From positions 1 to 64,000 of the forward strand of contig NZ_FNCJ01000001.1 in NCBI RefSeq assembly GCF_900100735.1: a stretch of 64,000 bases of DNA. Direction: 5' to 3'. The stretch's first letter is position 1; each line of letters opens with the position of its first letter. Source of the stretch: Paraburkholderia phenazinium. GTDB lineage: Bacteria > Pseudomonadota > Gammaproteobacteria > Burkholderiales > Burkholderiaceae. Of the stretch, positions 37,601-46,085 are shown piece after piece. Made by a program: the position numbers and the translations under genes. Below the pieces are notes generated by a model. That model was not told where the DNA came from and ran no database searches. It saw only the letters and a list, made by a program, of their open reading frames with translations.

Positions 37601-39309
37601 GCGTCAATCACGTCGTAGGTCTCGCCGTTACGCGTCGCGAGTTCGGTGAGCAGAGCGGCTGCCAGCGAATGGGCGACAACCTCAGGCAAAAATTCAATTT
37701 TCCCCATTGGCCCGGCACGAGTAAACCGGCCATCGACAATATCACTCAGGCGTGCATAGACTTCGCCAGGAGTGAGATCCGGCCGACTCACCGCTTCGCC
37801 AAGCGTCTTCAACGTGAAGGCGCTGACGCCGCTTCTGAGTTCGAGTGCAATATCCTGCAGATATTGCTGCCATTCGTTGTCACTAAATGATCTGCCCGCG
37901 CGTTCGCCAAAGCTGTCTCGTCCATATTCCCAAAGCAGCCGGTGGACCGTAACCTTGTCAGCGTCAATCAGCCGGTCTCGTAACCGAATGACGAGTTTGA
38001 ATAGCCGTGGGGTGCGTGCCAGATCGACCAGATCCGGATGCAGGCTGGAGCGCGTCAATCCTTCCAGGTCCAGCATCTGATCCAGTTCCCCGCCGGGTTC
38101 GATTCCGTAAACATCGACGGTCGCCTTGACGGCCGGCTCGACCAAGCCTTTCAAATTGGCTAGTCTATCGGTCAGGAAATGAGGGCGGGTGCTGACAATG
38201 GACCGTACGCGGCCAGCGAACGTTGGTCCTTGGAGCACCTTGAGAACCTGAACCCATGGCACCGAGGGTTCTTGATTGATCCCGTCGAAGACAGCAGTGA
38301 GCACGGGACCTTCATCGGTCGGTCGTGCGAGGAGTCGATCGAGTCGTCGAATCCAGTGATCAACGGTTCGCTGCCCGGTCAGCTCATAGCAACGCTCGGC
38401 GAAGAAGCGCTTAACCGCCATCTCGGACACCGATTTCAAGGCAGCGGCGGCCGACGACGGCACGACGAAGATAATGGGATGCTCCGAGGTGTGGTCGACG
38501 ATCCAGTCGAGCGTTGACCATGTCTTCCCTACACCGTCGGGTCCGACGACGACCATTGTTGCGTCGTTTTGAGCGCGACCTATCCACCAGGCGTCGAGCG
38601 CTTGGCTGACGGCGATCCGCTTAATCCTTTTGGACTGCGCGCCGCCGGCCGCATCTTGACCAAGCTCAGCGTTTGAAACCCTCGACGATCTCCATATCTC
38701 GTCGAGCTTACGGTGCGACTTCAGCCTCAGCGACTCAAAGCCAAGGCTCCACGATTGGAGATCACGTTTGATTTCCTCGATTGCGTCGCCGGCGAGGGGA
38801 GCTAGTTTGCGAGCCAGTTCGCCAGCGTCGGCGGAGAAAATTTCACCAACAATATCCGGATCGGACGCACAGAGGGCCGCGAGCGTGGAGAGTCTGTCGT
38901 CAACCCAACTGAAAATGATGACGGGCACGCCAAGGCGCTCGCCGTGCTGCTCCAAATCCTGTCGAAGTTGCTCGGAGACACTCCTAGTCGCGACCAGAAT
39001 CCACGCCTCGATGGCCTCATCCCGAGCGACGGCTTGATCGATTTCCCCTAGAAGCTCTCGATCTTTGTTAGATGTAGTCTCCCGATATTTCTTACATTCG
39101 ATGCGAAATCGTCGACCCTGGCGGCCTGCAGGACCTGCATCCGCGCCATGTTGGAATCCGGATTTCGCGATGGCGACTTCAATTCCGAGCAACTGGCCAA
39201 TGAGCGCCGCCGCTAAGTTCTCCAACTGCTTTGCGCGTGGCTCCTCATTCAGTGCGGCCTGAAGGCAACGCTGAGCTTCTCTATCCTGATCCGAAAAGAA
39301 GTCCGTCAT
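34618..39309 (-). CDS. Avs-like nuclease-STAND ATPase, 1563 aa
   Basis: A very large single-gene protein. Residues 25-110 fit a PD-(D/E)XK nuclease: GADAG with D57 and RIECKKY (E71-x-K73). A STAND-type P-loop ATPase follows: Walker A GPDGVGKT (256-263) and Walker B VLTAVFDG (336-343), then a conserved winged-helix-like region and a long helical C-terminus (about 550-1563) lacking obvious exact repeats. This layout is that of Avs (AVAST) phage sensors, where the C-terminal array recognises a phage protein and releases the nuclease. The gene stands alone, as Avs genes often do. The assignment to Avs is by architecture only. Confidence 0.72.
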   Translation of the reverse strand: MTDFFSDQDREAQRCLQAALNEEPRAKQLENLAAALIGQLLGIEVAIAKSGFQHGADAGPAGRQGRRFRIECKKYRETTSNKDRELLGEIDQAVARDEAIEAWILVATRSVSEQLRQDLEQHGERLGVPVIIFSWVDDRLSTLAALCASDPDIVGEIFSADAGELARKLAPLAGDAIEEIKRDLQSWSLGFESLRLKSHRKLDEIWRSSRVSNAELGQDAAGGAQSKRIKRIAVSQALDAWWIGRAQNDATMVVVGPDGVGKTWSTLDWIVDHTSEHPIIFVVPSSAAAALKSVSEMAVKRFFAERCYELTGQRTVDHWIRRLDRLLARPTDEGPVLTAVFDGINQEPSVPWVQVLKVLQGPTFAGRVRSIVSTRPHFLTDRLANLKGLVEPAVKATVDVYGIEPGGELDQMLDLEGLTRSSLHPDLVDLARTPRLFKLVIRLRDRLIDADKVTVHRLLWEYGRDSFGERAGRSFSDNEWQQYLQDIALELRSGVSAFTLKTLGEAVSRPDLTPGEVYARLSDIVDGRFTRAGPMGKIEFLPEVVAHSLAAALLTELATRNGETYDVIDAALSQWLDPIAGLDQRAEILRAAVAILIERGDPTETPIAGALVTSWLQTQNLTDHHRSELAALSANLVSPLLDAIEHSASHAQASARIWATSALRAIPRTDVPARTAIVKRTMSWLRIISRGVRDSDVGNTKDFEEHRAQRLIDHVGVDKSGPLTVLGQAMIFVDLDEGILHETIPSILDGFPLAAAVPLIEVATINETVGQGNAGLDGLRWLLVLNEADPEATAEELRRLAAAIQGRSPEHGISPDLPARLARRLLFLTGYEADEIAARDIDSTLDGSWCYESDYVASPATSVFPLERRHADDVLSDGARPLHARLRRAKPFWLNPNFNPPACVVAEVRSAASSIDASKLDSAGGNTVENHAFEEIEPVLARCAPDVLADIGRRKLLTLQDATREQRYWRAIRATHQLIISDEASRDSASALRTKFAESDEGNELYAASQLLIVEVQGEDWLTQATRMIEAGLKTVLTDFSHVVSVPTREAGDALLDRFGQGTQKQQHDLLCVLSFYGSALSDRIWSWLEIKARGDDQVDRGIAFRTLERADGERFGRLLIQWDWTWKGEEHFWVNHYGSGALISGAPSVPFEQLAPRIAPWRLLEAARLRGSDPVDIRLAVAIFGDVLTAGAVPEPDPGSDLTIELSMWLEYPSFYTLQLRKGENTSDDQFATFREAQDLEAQRRAWKRATETARQRIDDARAAGASLYLANINVDDLTPVWTHAPEIFDHWIEGFDRLTKDFKRRVRLAETTFLAICETLLNHDPGRGVQLWHALRQLMAVQHIGEGGVDELIHIAFRATDSSATDTLRTSLIDLHRCSTDKGLGELAFAAIFNGRRRWLEAQIEVDRRSPYVWRQKRAIVLSGFLTGDDSGAMDDWPVGPARSSIEEMTRSAARRRQNDAVARHWWRAFLAAQSSEDAYATWVLFLQTCDRRSSVWLSRDVTASDDIGELRDEKIAHALINRSSIKKQAESRDKNLNETFLGQRIVIGVAPWGIDATRRD

Positions 39310-39726
39310 TTGAGTCCGCCATTGAAGCGCCTTGGGCGCCTAGCACTATACCGACACGTTAAGAAAATCTGCTTTTCGGCACACGTGCCACTGGAAGCGT
39401 AGCCCCCGAGCGTCGGCTGCACCGAAGCACGATGCAGAAGGAAGCCCAGCATGTTCGACACTTTCTGTACATCGTCGAATACGATCAATATCATAAGTTG
39501 CGTATCAATAGAGTCGTAACCACCGAGTTCAATCGCTCGTGAACCGTCATTTCGATTCCTGCTGATCGGGCAGTGCATTGGTCATAGCTAGCGAATCGGG
39601 ATAGGATCGACCGCGGCACGGTATCGGGGACAGCTTCAGCCATGCAATTCCCATCGTAAGGGCAAGTCAGGTGCGGGCCAGTTCGACTAGGAGCGCTGGA
39701 TGCATTGCTCCTGGCCAGCCGGTACA
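39310..39726. other. Gap between the Avs-like gene and CBASS
   Basis: About 420 bases, somewhat AT-rich near 39480-39530. Short ORFs on the minus strand do not resemble proteins. It should contain the promoter of the 1563-aa gene (near 39310-39400) and the end of the CBASS transcript. Confidence 0.4.
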
Positions 39727-41121
39727 TCAGGGTGTCAGCAGGCAAGTTGCCACGTACGAATTGTCCACCCAGTCGTAGAGCTGGATGCAGCCGACCGCAT
39801 TGAGGCGATGCCCCAGCATCATTGCGAAGTGCGATGGCGCCTTGATAAAGAGATGGATCACGTCAAGCCGGTGACAGGAGCGGAACTCGACCAAGGCAGA
39901 CTTGGCCTCCGCCACAGCCCGATTCAGCTTCAGCGCACTGTCAATTACATCGGAGCTCGTGAGCTCCAGACGCGGCGCCCGCGCCAGGTTCCCCGCGATC
40001 GCAACTGCGACGTCCGCGTCAGCGCTCGTCGGGAACGCGATACTCACCACGCCCTCCTTCATTCCGTCGTCGCCGCGGGACAAACCATCGGTAAAGAACG
40101 GGGCCGTCTCCTGCACGTGCTCGTCAGTTCGAAAGTGCGCGCCGTTGTGTTCGATGTCGAGGATGAAACCTTTGGTGGCGCCGAACGTGTAGCCTAACAA
40201 ACAAGCCAGCGAAATCCTCTGCTTGCTTGAGAGAGCGATCGTAGAGCGTGGGCGGCTGCGTTTGATGAACTCGCCAATTGCCGCCGCGCGAGCGGAAAGG
40301 TGCTGCCAGTCAGTCATCTTTAACGTCGCGCGGGCAGGCCCGTTGAACGGCTCAACGATGAGACAAAGTTCATGCACCGACGCAACATCGGCCAGACTCA
40401 ATAGGGTCGGTGTTTTTTCCCAGATCGCGGTGTCGCCGGCCAGCACTCCGAGTAAAGCAGCCTCTATCTCCCCGCGCATCACGGGTCCACGCCCTGAGCG
40501 CGTCACCAGCCGAACGCAGTGCTCCCGGAACGCGGCTGCGTCCTTGGCGCGCAGATTGATGCTCGGCAAGCAGCATTCGATCTCTCCGGAGAATGCCGCA
40601 TGCGCGTTCTCGTCAGCATAGGTGACGAAGTCCACCCGGTCGACCACGAACTGGGCCAGCTCACGCGGCTGCTTTTTATCCACGATCCATTGGATGATCT
40701 CTTCCCGAGTCTGGGCCAGCATCGGCGAGTTTGCATCGTAGGAAGAGCCCACTCCGCGCAGGCGTGAAATCATGGCGACCAGGGGCGATGTGTTGCTGTT
40801 GAAATCGCGACACACCAAGACGAAGCGCGGAAACTCAGTTGGCGACGTATCGTGGACCTTCTTGAACTGGCGGATTTCGTCCCAGAAGACGCTCCACGAT
40901 AGAGCGTAGCTTTTGGCTTCAAAGAAAGTGCGCACGGTGATGCCGTTCATGCCGAAGTAGCAGACCTCGATATCGCCAACCGCCTCGCTCACGACGTGAC
41001 TGAATGCGCCCTGCGCAAGCCAGCGAGGAAGGTGCTGCAGCACAAAAGCGTCCTGATACCCAAACCCTTCCCGTGCGATGGCGCCGCCAGTGGACTCGTT
41101 TGCCAACAGACTTGCTTTCAT
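39727..41121 (-). CDS. cap4: CBASS effector Cap4 (nuclease-SAVED)
   Basis: A 464-aa protein. The N-terminal half is a DUF4297-type dsDNA nuclease of the PD-(D/E)XK group: D50 (VGDIEV) and E68-A-K70 (FFEAKSY). The C-terminal half is a SAVED domain ending with HLFIKAPSHFAMMLGHRLNA and a final IQLYDWVDNSY, the family signature. In CBASS, SAVED binds the cyclic oligonucleotide made by the CD-NTase, and the nuclease then degrades DNA and kills the cell. Its ATG overlaps the cap3 stop (ATGA). It is the last gene of the operon. Confidence 0.88.
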   Translation of the reverse strand: MKASLLANESTGGAIAREGFGYQDAFVLQHLPRWLAQGAFSHVVSEAVGDIEVCYFGMNGITVRTFFEAKSYALSWSVFWDEIRQFKKVHDTSPTEFPRFVLVCRDFNSNTSPLVAMISRLRGVGSSYDANSPMLAQTREEIIQWIVDKKQPRELAQFVVDRVDFVTYADENAHAAFSGEIECCLPSINLRAKDAAAFREHCVRLVTRSGRGPVMRGEIEAALLGVLAGDTAIWEKTPTLLSLADVASVHELCLIVEPFNGPARATLKMTDWQHLSARAAAIGEFIKRSRPRSTIALSSKQRISLACLLGYTFGATKGFILDIEHNGAHFRTDEHVQETAPFFTDGLSRGDDGMKEGVVSIAFPTSADADVAVAIAGNLARAPRLELTSSDVIDSALKLNRAVAEAKSALVEFRSCHRLDVIHLFIKAPSHFAMMLGHRLNAVGCIQLYDWVDNSYVATCLLTP

Positions 41122-41585
41122 TCGATACCCTCCAGGTCGAGGTTTGACAGGTGCACGCTGCCATCAGGCAGATAGGTATGCGCACTGCCTTCGAGTTGCT
41201 GGCCGCTAAGCCGAAACACGAGCAGCACTACAAAGTTCGCCCCAACGCGGTGGTCTGTCGCGAGCTCGCGCATGGTGGAGTGGTCCTTCGGGCTGGGCTG
41301 CACGCTGAAAAGCGGATGCGAGTGCCACTCGCCGAGGTAGTTGAAGTGCCCAAAGTTGTCGCCATGCGAACGGCAGTACATCTTGATGGCTTTGACTACT
41401 CCGCCCAGGCGGCGAACGAACGTGGCGACAGCGCCAGTCTGGTGCACCGTAAGACTGCGGACGACGAAGTGGTTCGTGCCGACGTGCTCGCCGAGCAGCA
41501 CACCGCCGCACTCCCGATGTCCGGCGCGTCGGAGAGCAGCAATGAGGAGCTCCCGTACCTCAGGCGGAACCGTTACCCGCAGCAC
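41118..41585 (-). CDS. cap3: CBASS Cap3, JAB/JAMM isopeptidase
   Basis: A 155-aa JAB domain protein with a complete JAMM motif: E25 (HRECGGVLLG), then EWHSHP with H88 and H90, S98 and D101. Cap3 removes the CD-NTase from conjugates made by Cap2 and so limits or recycles priming. The start is a GTG at 41585, inside the 3' end of cap2 (26-base overlap), and the stop overlaps cap4. Confidence 0.88.
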   Translation of the reverse strand: MLRVTVPPEVRELLIAALRRAGHRECGGVLLGEHVGTNHFVVRSLTVHQTGAVATFVRRLGGVVKAIKMYCRSHGDNFGHFNYLGEWHSHPLFSVQPSPKDHSTMRELATDHRVGANFVVLLVFRLSGQQLEGSAHTYLPDGSVHLSNLDLEGIE

Positions 41586-43287
41586 CTGCGCCCCCGTTCA
41601 CGGCGTTCAGGAGCTCGCCGATGGTGGCGACCTCATCATCAGTCAATGGCGCTGGAGCACCCACACCTGCCGGGCCGGGGCACTGGATAGGGATGGTGTC
41701 GAACGGCTGCTTGAATTCCCAGAATTTCTTGAACCCGAGAAGGTAGGCAGCGACCGGGTATTCCGACTCGCCATCGCTGCAGACCGCGTCCAAGGCAAAA
41801 GCAGTGATGGCGGAGGCTAGGTAGCTCACCTCTGCATCGCCGGCAACGAGGACCTTGTCATCGGTGTTTAGTGCGTAGCGGTTGGCTTCGGCGTGTGGTA
41901 CAGGCTCCATGGTTCCCATGACCCCAAAGATGTGGGTGCGAATGCCTAGCGGGTCAGCATCCCTACCCGGCCTGCTTCGTGCCATCAGTGCACCGAAGCC
42001 ACCGGCAAAAACTTCGCCCCAGACCAGCGGCACCTGTGCGCGCTGACACACAGCGGCAAGCATCAAGAACGCATCCGAATTGGCGGTTGCGTCGATGACC
42101 AGATCGCTACTGCCGATTAGCTCGGCCAGCCGGGCTACAGCGAGCGGATTTTCCTGGCCAGCCACTTCGAACGGCAGTGCTACCACGTTGGCGTCCAGTG
42201 CAACAAGACGAATGCGCTCGGCAACCGCTTCGACCTTCGCGAATCCTACGCCCTGCCAGTCGAGTTCGTTGCGCACGAGATTCTGCGGCAGCAGCACGTC
42301 GGCGTCGATCAGCCCGAACCTGCGCACGCCTGAACGGGCCAGGGAGACGGCGACCTTGCTGCCCAGCGACCCGAGGCCGACCACGGTCACCGTCAGCGCA
42401 CCCAATTTGGCGTACGCTGGGGGCAGCCGCGCCTGCTCGCTTGCGCTGGCGTCGATGACGGCCAGTTCGATCACCGGGACAGGTTCGCCCGGAGGCACGA
42501 AAAAGGCGCGGACGTGGTGCTGGGTGTCGCATACGGCGATCGTTTTGTTGCTCACCTCGGCGATCATCCCCCCTCCATTGCTGACAAGGTCCACCAGTTC
42601 GTCCAGCGTAGTGACCTTGGAGCTGTGCGTCTTCGACATTGAGATGGCCCAGCCGCTGCCGGTATTGGCCCCGAGCGAGACCGGCATGCCGGTCAGTCGC
42701 TGCGTCGCGTCATCGCCCACCTCGGTCACAAAGGTCAACTCGCACTCGCCCCGCCTGGTCGTCGCGGTTTTCATGGGCCACGCCGGCCCGCCCGATGCGG
42801 TCGCCAGCCGCTCGACGAACTGTGGCGTCACCAGGAACCGACGGCTTTCACCACGCAGAGCCTGCCCAAGCGTTTGGTGATGTCGCGATGGAGCTGGCGG
42901 GGTCCGGTGCAAGGCTACCTGCAATACCTCGCTCCAGAGCAGCTTGTTCGCGCTTCGCACCAGCTCGACTCCAGTGACGCTCGGGTCCCAATTGTCCGGA
43001 CCGCGCTCCAGACACAGCACGCCGCTGCCAAGGTACTGATGTCCGCTCCAGGACTCACCCGGCCGTTGGGGGCGGATAAATGCTGGGACATCTGGAAAGT
43101 AGCGTGGATAGACCAGCACACCGTCGAAGGTGCCGTGCAGCAGCGTCAGGGAGAAGCGCAACTCCAGCTCGCCGTTGGTGGTGGCTCGCCACCCCTGCAT
43201 GCGAAACCATGCTACCTCGTGCGCAAGGGCATCAAGCAGCCGCTTTTCCCGCGCCATGCGCTGGGGCTGGTCGACCAGCAAGCTCAT
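41560..43287 (-). CDS. cap2: CBASS Cap2, E1-E2 fusion
   Basis: A 575-aa protein with an E2-like N-terminal domain (about 10-130; candidate catalytic Cys92 in GVLCLERGPDNW) and a ThiF/E1 domain from about 295: the nucleotide loop VGLGSLGSK (303-311), then GLIDADVLLPQNLVRN. Cap2 conjugates the C-terminus of the CD-NTase to targets and boosts signalling. The ATG overlaps the stop of the CD-NTase gene, whose product ends NKHAGFA; a small terminal residue suits conjugation. Confidence 0.9.
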   Translation of the reverse strand: MSLLVDQPQRMAREKRLLDALAHEVAWFRMQGWRATTNGELELRFSLTLLHGTFDGVLVYPRYFPDVPAFIRPQRPGESWSGHQYLGSGVLCLERGPDNWDPSVTGVELVRSANKLLWSEVLQVALHRTPPAPSRHHQTLGQALRGESRRFLVTPQFVERLATASGGPAWPMKTATTRRGECELTFVTEVGDDATQRLTGMPVSLGANTGSGWAISMSKTHSSKVTTLDELVDLVSNGGGMIAEVSNKTIAVCDTQHHVRAFFVPPGEPVPVIELAVIDASASEQARLPPAYAKLGALTVTVVGLGSLGSKVAVSLARSGVRRFGLIDADVLLPQNLVRNELDWQGVGFAKVEAVAERIRLVALDANVVALPFEVAGQENPLAVARLAELIGSSDLVIDATANSDAFLMLAAVCQRAQVPLVWGEVFAGGFGALMARSRPGRDADPLGIRTHIFGVMGTMEPVPHAEANRYALNTDDKVLVAGDAEVSYLASAITAFALDAVCSDGESEYPVAAYLLGFKKFWEFKQPFDTIPIQCPGPAGVGAPAPLTDDEVATIGELLNAVNGGAGAAGNGSA

Positions 43288-44285
43288 CAGGCGAACCCCG
43301 CGTGCTTATTGGGCAGGACCGGCGTTGCGGGAAAGGTGAGGCCCGCGCCAACCGCGGGGCGCAGCAGCGACGATGCCGCCGACTTGCTGACACCTGCGGC
43401 AGCCGGGAAGCGCGGCCCGAGAATTGCACGCCACAGCCTCAGGGCTTCGTCATCATTGGTCTCGTTCTTGGCCTTGCGCGCCAAGACTGCGTGCTCCTTC
43501 ACCATGTCGTAGAAGATCTTGAACTCTTCGATCGTGACGTTCGAGAACACGTTGCTGCCTGGCACGCCCGGGTCCTCCACGAACGGCACCTGGCCGAGCA
43601 AAACATGAAGGCTGTAGGCGTCTCGAATGCTCTCCAGCGCCTCAACGAACAGCGTCTCGTAGTTCACCTGCGAGCAGCTCATGTGCTTGGCGACCAGGCA
43701 CTCGAGGATGAAGCCTTTGGGTCGGCGCAGAGCCGACAGGTGACACCGGCGCCACCACTTTACGATCTTCACGAGGGGCTTGAAACGGCCACCCGCGCCG
43801 CGATTAACATCGACGGTCCACTGCGTGTGGGCGCTTGGATTCGTAGTTAGCCACCTCTTCAGCTCGACGTCAGGGATGAGGTAGGCGTCTCCATCCTCGA
43901 TAACCGGGACGACATCCATGTCGACGCCAGCCAGTGGCACCGCGATGGAGCGTCGGTTGACTTTCAGATTCTTATAGCCCGCATCGACAAGCGCCTGATG
44001 CAGGGCGTCGAGGACGTCGTGCGGATCATCCTCCCCGGAGTGGCTGGTCACCACGATGATGTCGACGTCCGGACGCTGAAGGATGCCGCCAATCTTCTGG
44101 GGCCGGATGGCCGTGTCGCGCTTGTAGGAGCCCGACAGGAACGTCTCAACGTGCAGCTTCGAGAGGTTTTTGTCGGTGCGCAGTGCTTCGCGCAGCGTGT
44201 TGTGCGCACTAGAGCACGTGTTTACCGTCGAGGCTGACGGCTCGATTTCCCAGAGGAAGTCAAGAAACTGTTGCTGCGTCGTCAT
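43287..44285 (-). CDS. CBASS CD-NTase (cyclic oligonucleotide synthase)
   Basis: A 332-aa nucleotidyltransferase with the GS-x-K helix LSGSYKRDTAI (50-60), the metal pair D73 and D75 (RPDVDIIVV) and a third acidic residue at D124 (VDMDVVPVI). It makes a cyclic di- or trinucleotide when phage infection is sensed. The clade looks like CdnD or a close relative, judged only by the company of a SAVED effector. The ATG at 44285 has AGGA upstream. The C-terminal tail is flexible and ends NKHAGFA, as expected of a Cap2 substrate. Confidence 0.88.
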   Translation of the reverse strand: MTTQQQFLDFLWEIEPSASTVNTCSSAHNTLREALRTDKNLSKLHVETFLSGSYKRDTAIRPQKIGGILQRPDVDIIVVTSHSGEDDPHDVLDALHQALVDAGYKNLKVNRRSIAVPLAGVDMDVVPVIEDGDAYLIPDVELKRWLTTNPSAHTQWTVDVNRGAGGRFKPLVKIVKWWRRCHLSALRRPKGFILECLVAKHMSCSQVNYETLFVEALESIRDAYSLHVLLGQVPFVEDPGVPGSNVFSNVTIEEFKIFYDMVKEHAVLARKAKNETNDDEALRLWRAILGPRFPAAAGVSKSAASSLLRPAVGAGLTFPATPVLPNKHAGFA

Positions 44286-44336
44286 ACAGGGTCCTACTGG
44301 CAAGTTGTTGCGTCCAGGGCCACGCTATGGCACAGT

Positions 44337-44352
44337 CTGTTGTTCTATACAG
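44337..44352. promoter_or_regulatory. SOS-type box CTGT-N8-ACAG upstream of the CBASS cyclase
   Basis: CTGT-TGTTCTAT-ACAG fits the LexA consensus of beta-proteobacteria. It lies 52 bases in front of the CD-NTase start codon, in the region shared with capH. It overlaps the inverted repeat at 44339-44357, so either LexA or CapH could bind here. Confidence 0.45.
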
Positions 44353-44357
44353 ACAAC
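44339..44357. promoter_or_regulatory. Candidate CapH operator 1
   Basis: GTTGTT-N7-GACAAC, an inverted repeat with one mismatch. It resembles the perfect copy at 44418-44435 and lies between the divergent CBASS and capH genes. Confidence 0.45.
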
Positions 44358-44417
44358 GCGGCCTAACAATGCCAGCAGACGGACTTAACGACAAGGAATA
44401 AGGGTTTTATGGCTTCC

Positions 44418-44435
44418 GTTGTCTGGCTGGACAAC
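44418..44435. promoter_or_regulatory. Candidate CapH operator 2
   Basis: GTTGTC-TGGCTG-GACAAC, a perfect inverted repeat with 6-base arms. It sits about midway between the two divergent start codons. Confidence 0.5.
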
Positions 44436-44569
44436 ATAGTAGCACAACATGCGATGCCGTGGGATGGGGCGCAGCTTCCCGCGACCTGTTATGCTTTTAG
44501 GCAATGATTGCGGCGGCAGCGCGAGGCTCCGCCCGGCGTCTGCTGCACTCGCTCATTCAGGAGATTTCA

Positions 44570-44956
44570 GTGGCACAGACTGGCTTAGGCGTTGCGCTTC
44601 GGACGCTTCGCGAGCGACGGACGCTCTCACTTCGAGAGATGGCTCAACTCTCATCCGTCGATCATGCATACGTTCATCGTTTGGAGACCGGCGAAAAAAC
44701 CAGCCCGTCCCCGGAACTGATCGGTAAATTGCTTAAGGTGCTCAAGCCTGCCGAACGCGACGCTGAAATAGTGAAATGGCTTGTCGATCATGCAGATGCC
44801 GACGCAGAGTTGGTGGATTACGTGTTGAGCCACCCGGACATCACGGTCGACATCTTTGCCGCGGCCGCAGGTGTTCGCCATCGCGGCAATGCTCGCCCGG
44901 ACCCCGCAACGCTCATCACCCGCATCAAGCGCGCGTTCGAAGACGACGACGAGTAA
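44570..44956 (+). CDS. capH: XRE-family regulator, CapH-like
   Basis: A 128-aa protein with an N-terminal XRE helix-turn-helix (residues about 6-60, RTLRERRTLSLREMAQLS then HAYVHRLETGEKT) and a helical C-terminal part that may form a dimer. The GTG at 44570 has AGGAGA five bases upstream. It is followed after four bases by the metallopeptidase gene, the CapH-CapP arrangement found beside many CBASS operons, in which CapH represses and CapP cleaves CapH after DNA damage. Encoded divergently from the CD-NTase. Confidence 0.75.
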   Translation: MAQTGLGVALRTLRERRTLSLREMAQLSSVDHAYVHRLETGEKTSPSPELIGKLLKVLKPAERDAEIVKWLVDHADADAELVDYVLSHPDITVDIFAAAAGVRHRGNARPDPATLITRIKRAFEDDDE

Positions 44957-44960
44957 CCTT

Positions 44961-45830
44961 ATGGACGAAGCCCAGGTTCAGCAATGCGCCCGCAACTTCA
45001 TCTCCGACCTGGAGATCAAGGACGTGCGCGACGACCTGTCGGTCTACGTGAAAGCCGCCAATGCAAAGGTCGTCAAAGAAGAGCTCGGGAAAGGCGAGTC
45101 TGGCTATACCATCACGAAGCCCAATGGCAAGCACGTCATCACAGTGAACTCGTTGGAGCCGGAGGAGCGACAACGCTTCACCATCTGCCACGAAATTGCC
45201 CACATCGAATTGAAGCTACCTTCGAGCCACGAGGAAGTTCCCTCGTGGTCGTACGCGAAGCGTCACATCAACGAGGTAATGTGCGACATCTTCGCGGCAG
45301 AGTTGCTGATGCCCTACGTGCAGTGGAGGGCGCTGGTGCCCAAGACTGAGCCCTCGCTGGATGTGCTTGAGTACATGGCCAGCCAATTCCGTACCTCGTT
45401 CCCGGCTGCTGCGTCACGCTATGCGAACCTCGCGGACGTGCCTTGCGCATACGTGACCATGGAGCGCGGCGCGATACGATACGCAGCTCGCTCGACGTTG
45501 CTGCGTAAGGTCGGCGCCTGGATAGCGCCAAAGTCGCCTATCCCACCTGGCTCGGTGGCACATCGGTTGCGTGAGGGTGGGGTAAGCCAGGTGGACACTG
45601 GTGAGGTGGCGCAAGACATCTGGTTCGAGAACTGGGACAAGGGGCTCGATCTCAGCGAGCTTGCTCGCCACTACGCGAAGTCCGACACGACCGTTGCGCT
45701 GCTGTGGTTCTCGGAAGAAGACCTGCCCGAAGTCGAGACGACGCGGTTTGGCGCCCGCGTCGTCGAGGACGACGGGCTGAGCGAACTTACTGGAGAGTTG
45801 ACTTGGCCTGGCCGAAACAGGCGTCGTTAG
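44961..45830 (+). CDS. capP: ImmA/IrrE-type metallopeptidase, CapP-like
   Basis: A 289-aa protein with the zinc peptidase motif CHEIAH (H77, E78, H81) and the downstream acidic ligand region NEVMCDIFAAELLMP (E105). This is the ImmA/IrrE group that cleaves paired XRE repressors. Cys76 next to the motif and Cys108 are candidates for the cysteine switch described for CapP, but which one (if any) acts is not clear. The C-terminal about 110 residues are a separate sensor-like domain. Gap to capH is four bases. Confidence 0.8.
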   Translation: MDEAQVQQCARNFISDLEIKDVRDDLSVYVKAANAKVVKEELGKGESGYTITKPNGKHVITVNSLEPEERQRFTICHEIAHIELKLPSSHEEVPSWSYAKRHINEVMCDIFAAELLMPYVQWRALVPKTEPSLDVLEYMASQFRTSFPAAASRYANLADVPCAYVTMERGAIRYAARSTLLRKVGAWIAPKSPIPPGSVAHRLREGGVSQVDTGEVAQDIWFENWDKGLDLSELARHYAKSDTTVALLWFSEEDLPEVETTRFGARVVEDDGLSELTGELTWPGRNRRR

Positions 45831-46085
45831 CGGTGCGCATGCCTAAGACCGAGAAAGTTCAACATCACGCCGATCTGTCGCGCAGCAACCCCTACCTGTA
45901 TAAGCAGGACGAGTAGCGCCACCGCGAAACCGAGGAAAAGCACCGCATTGACTGGTAGTCGCCGCCAGAAATTGTACAAAAAGGTCGATTACGCCAGACC
46001 AGCTTCCCGGACACGCGGCCCAGCTTCGCAGTTGCGTTCAGCTGGAGACCTGGCCATCCCCGTGGTTTCCCGACAAGATAACGGG

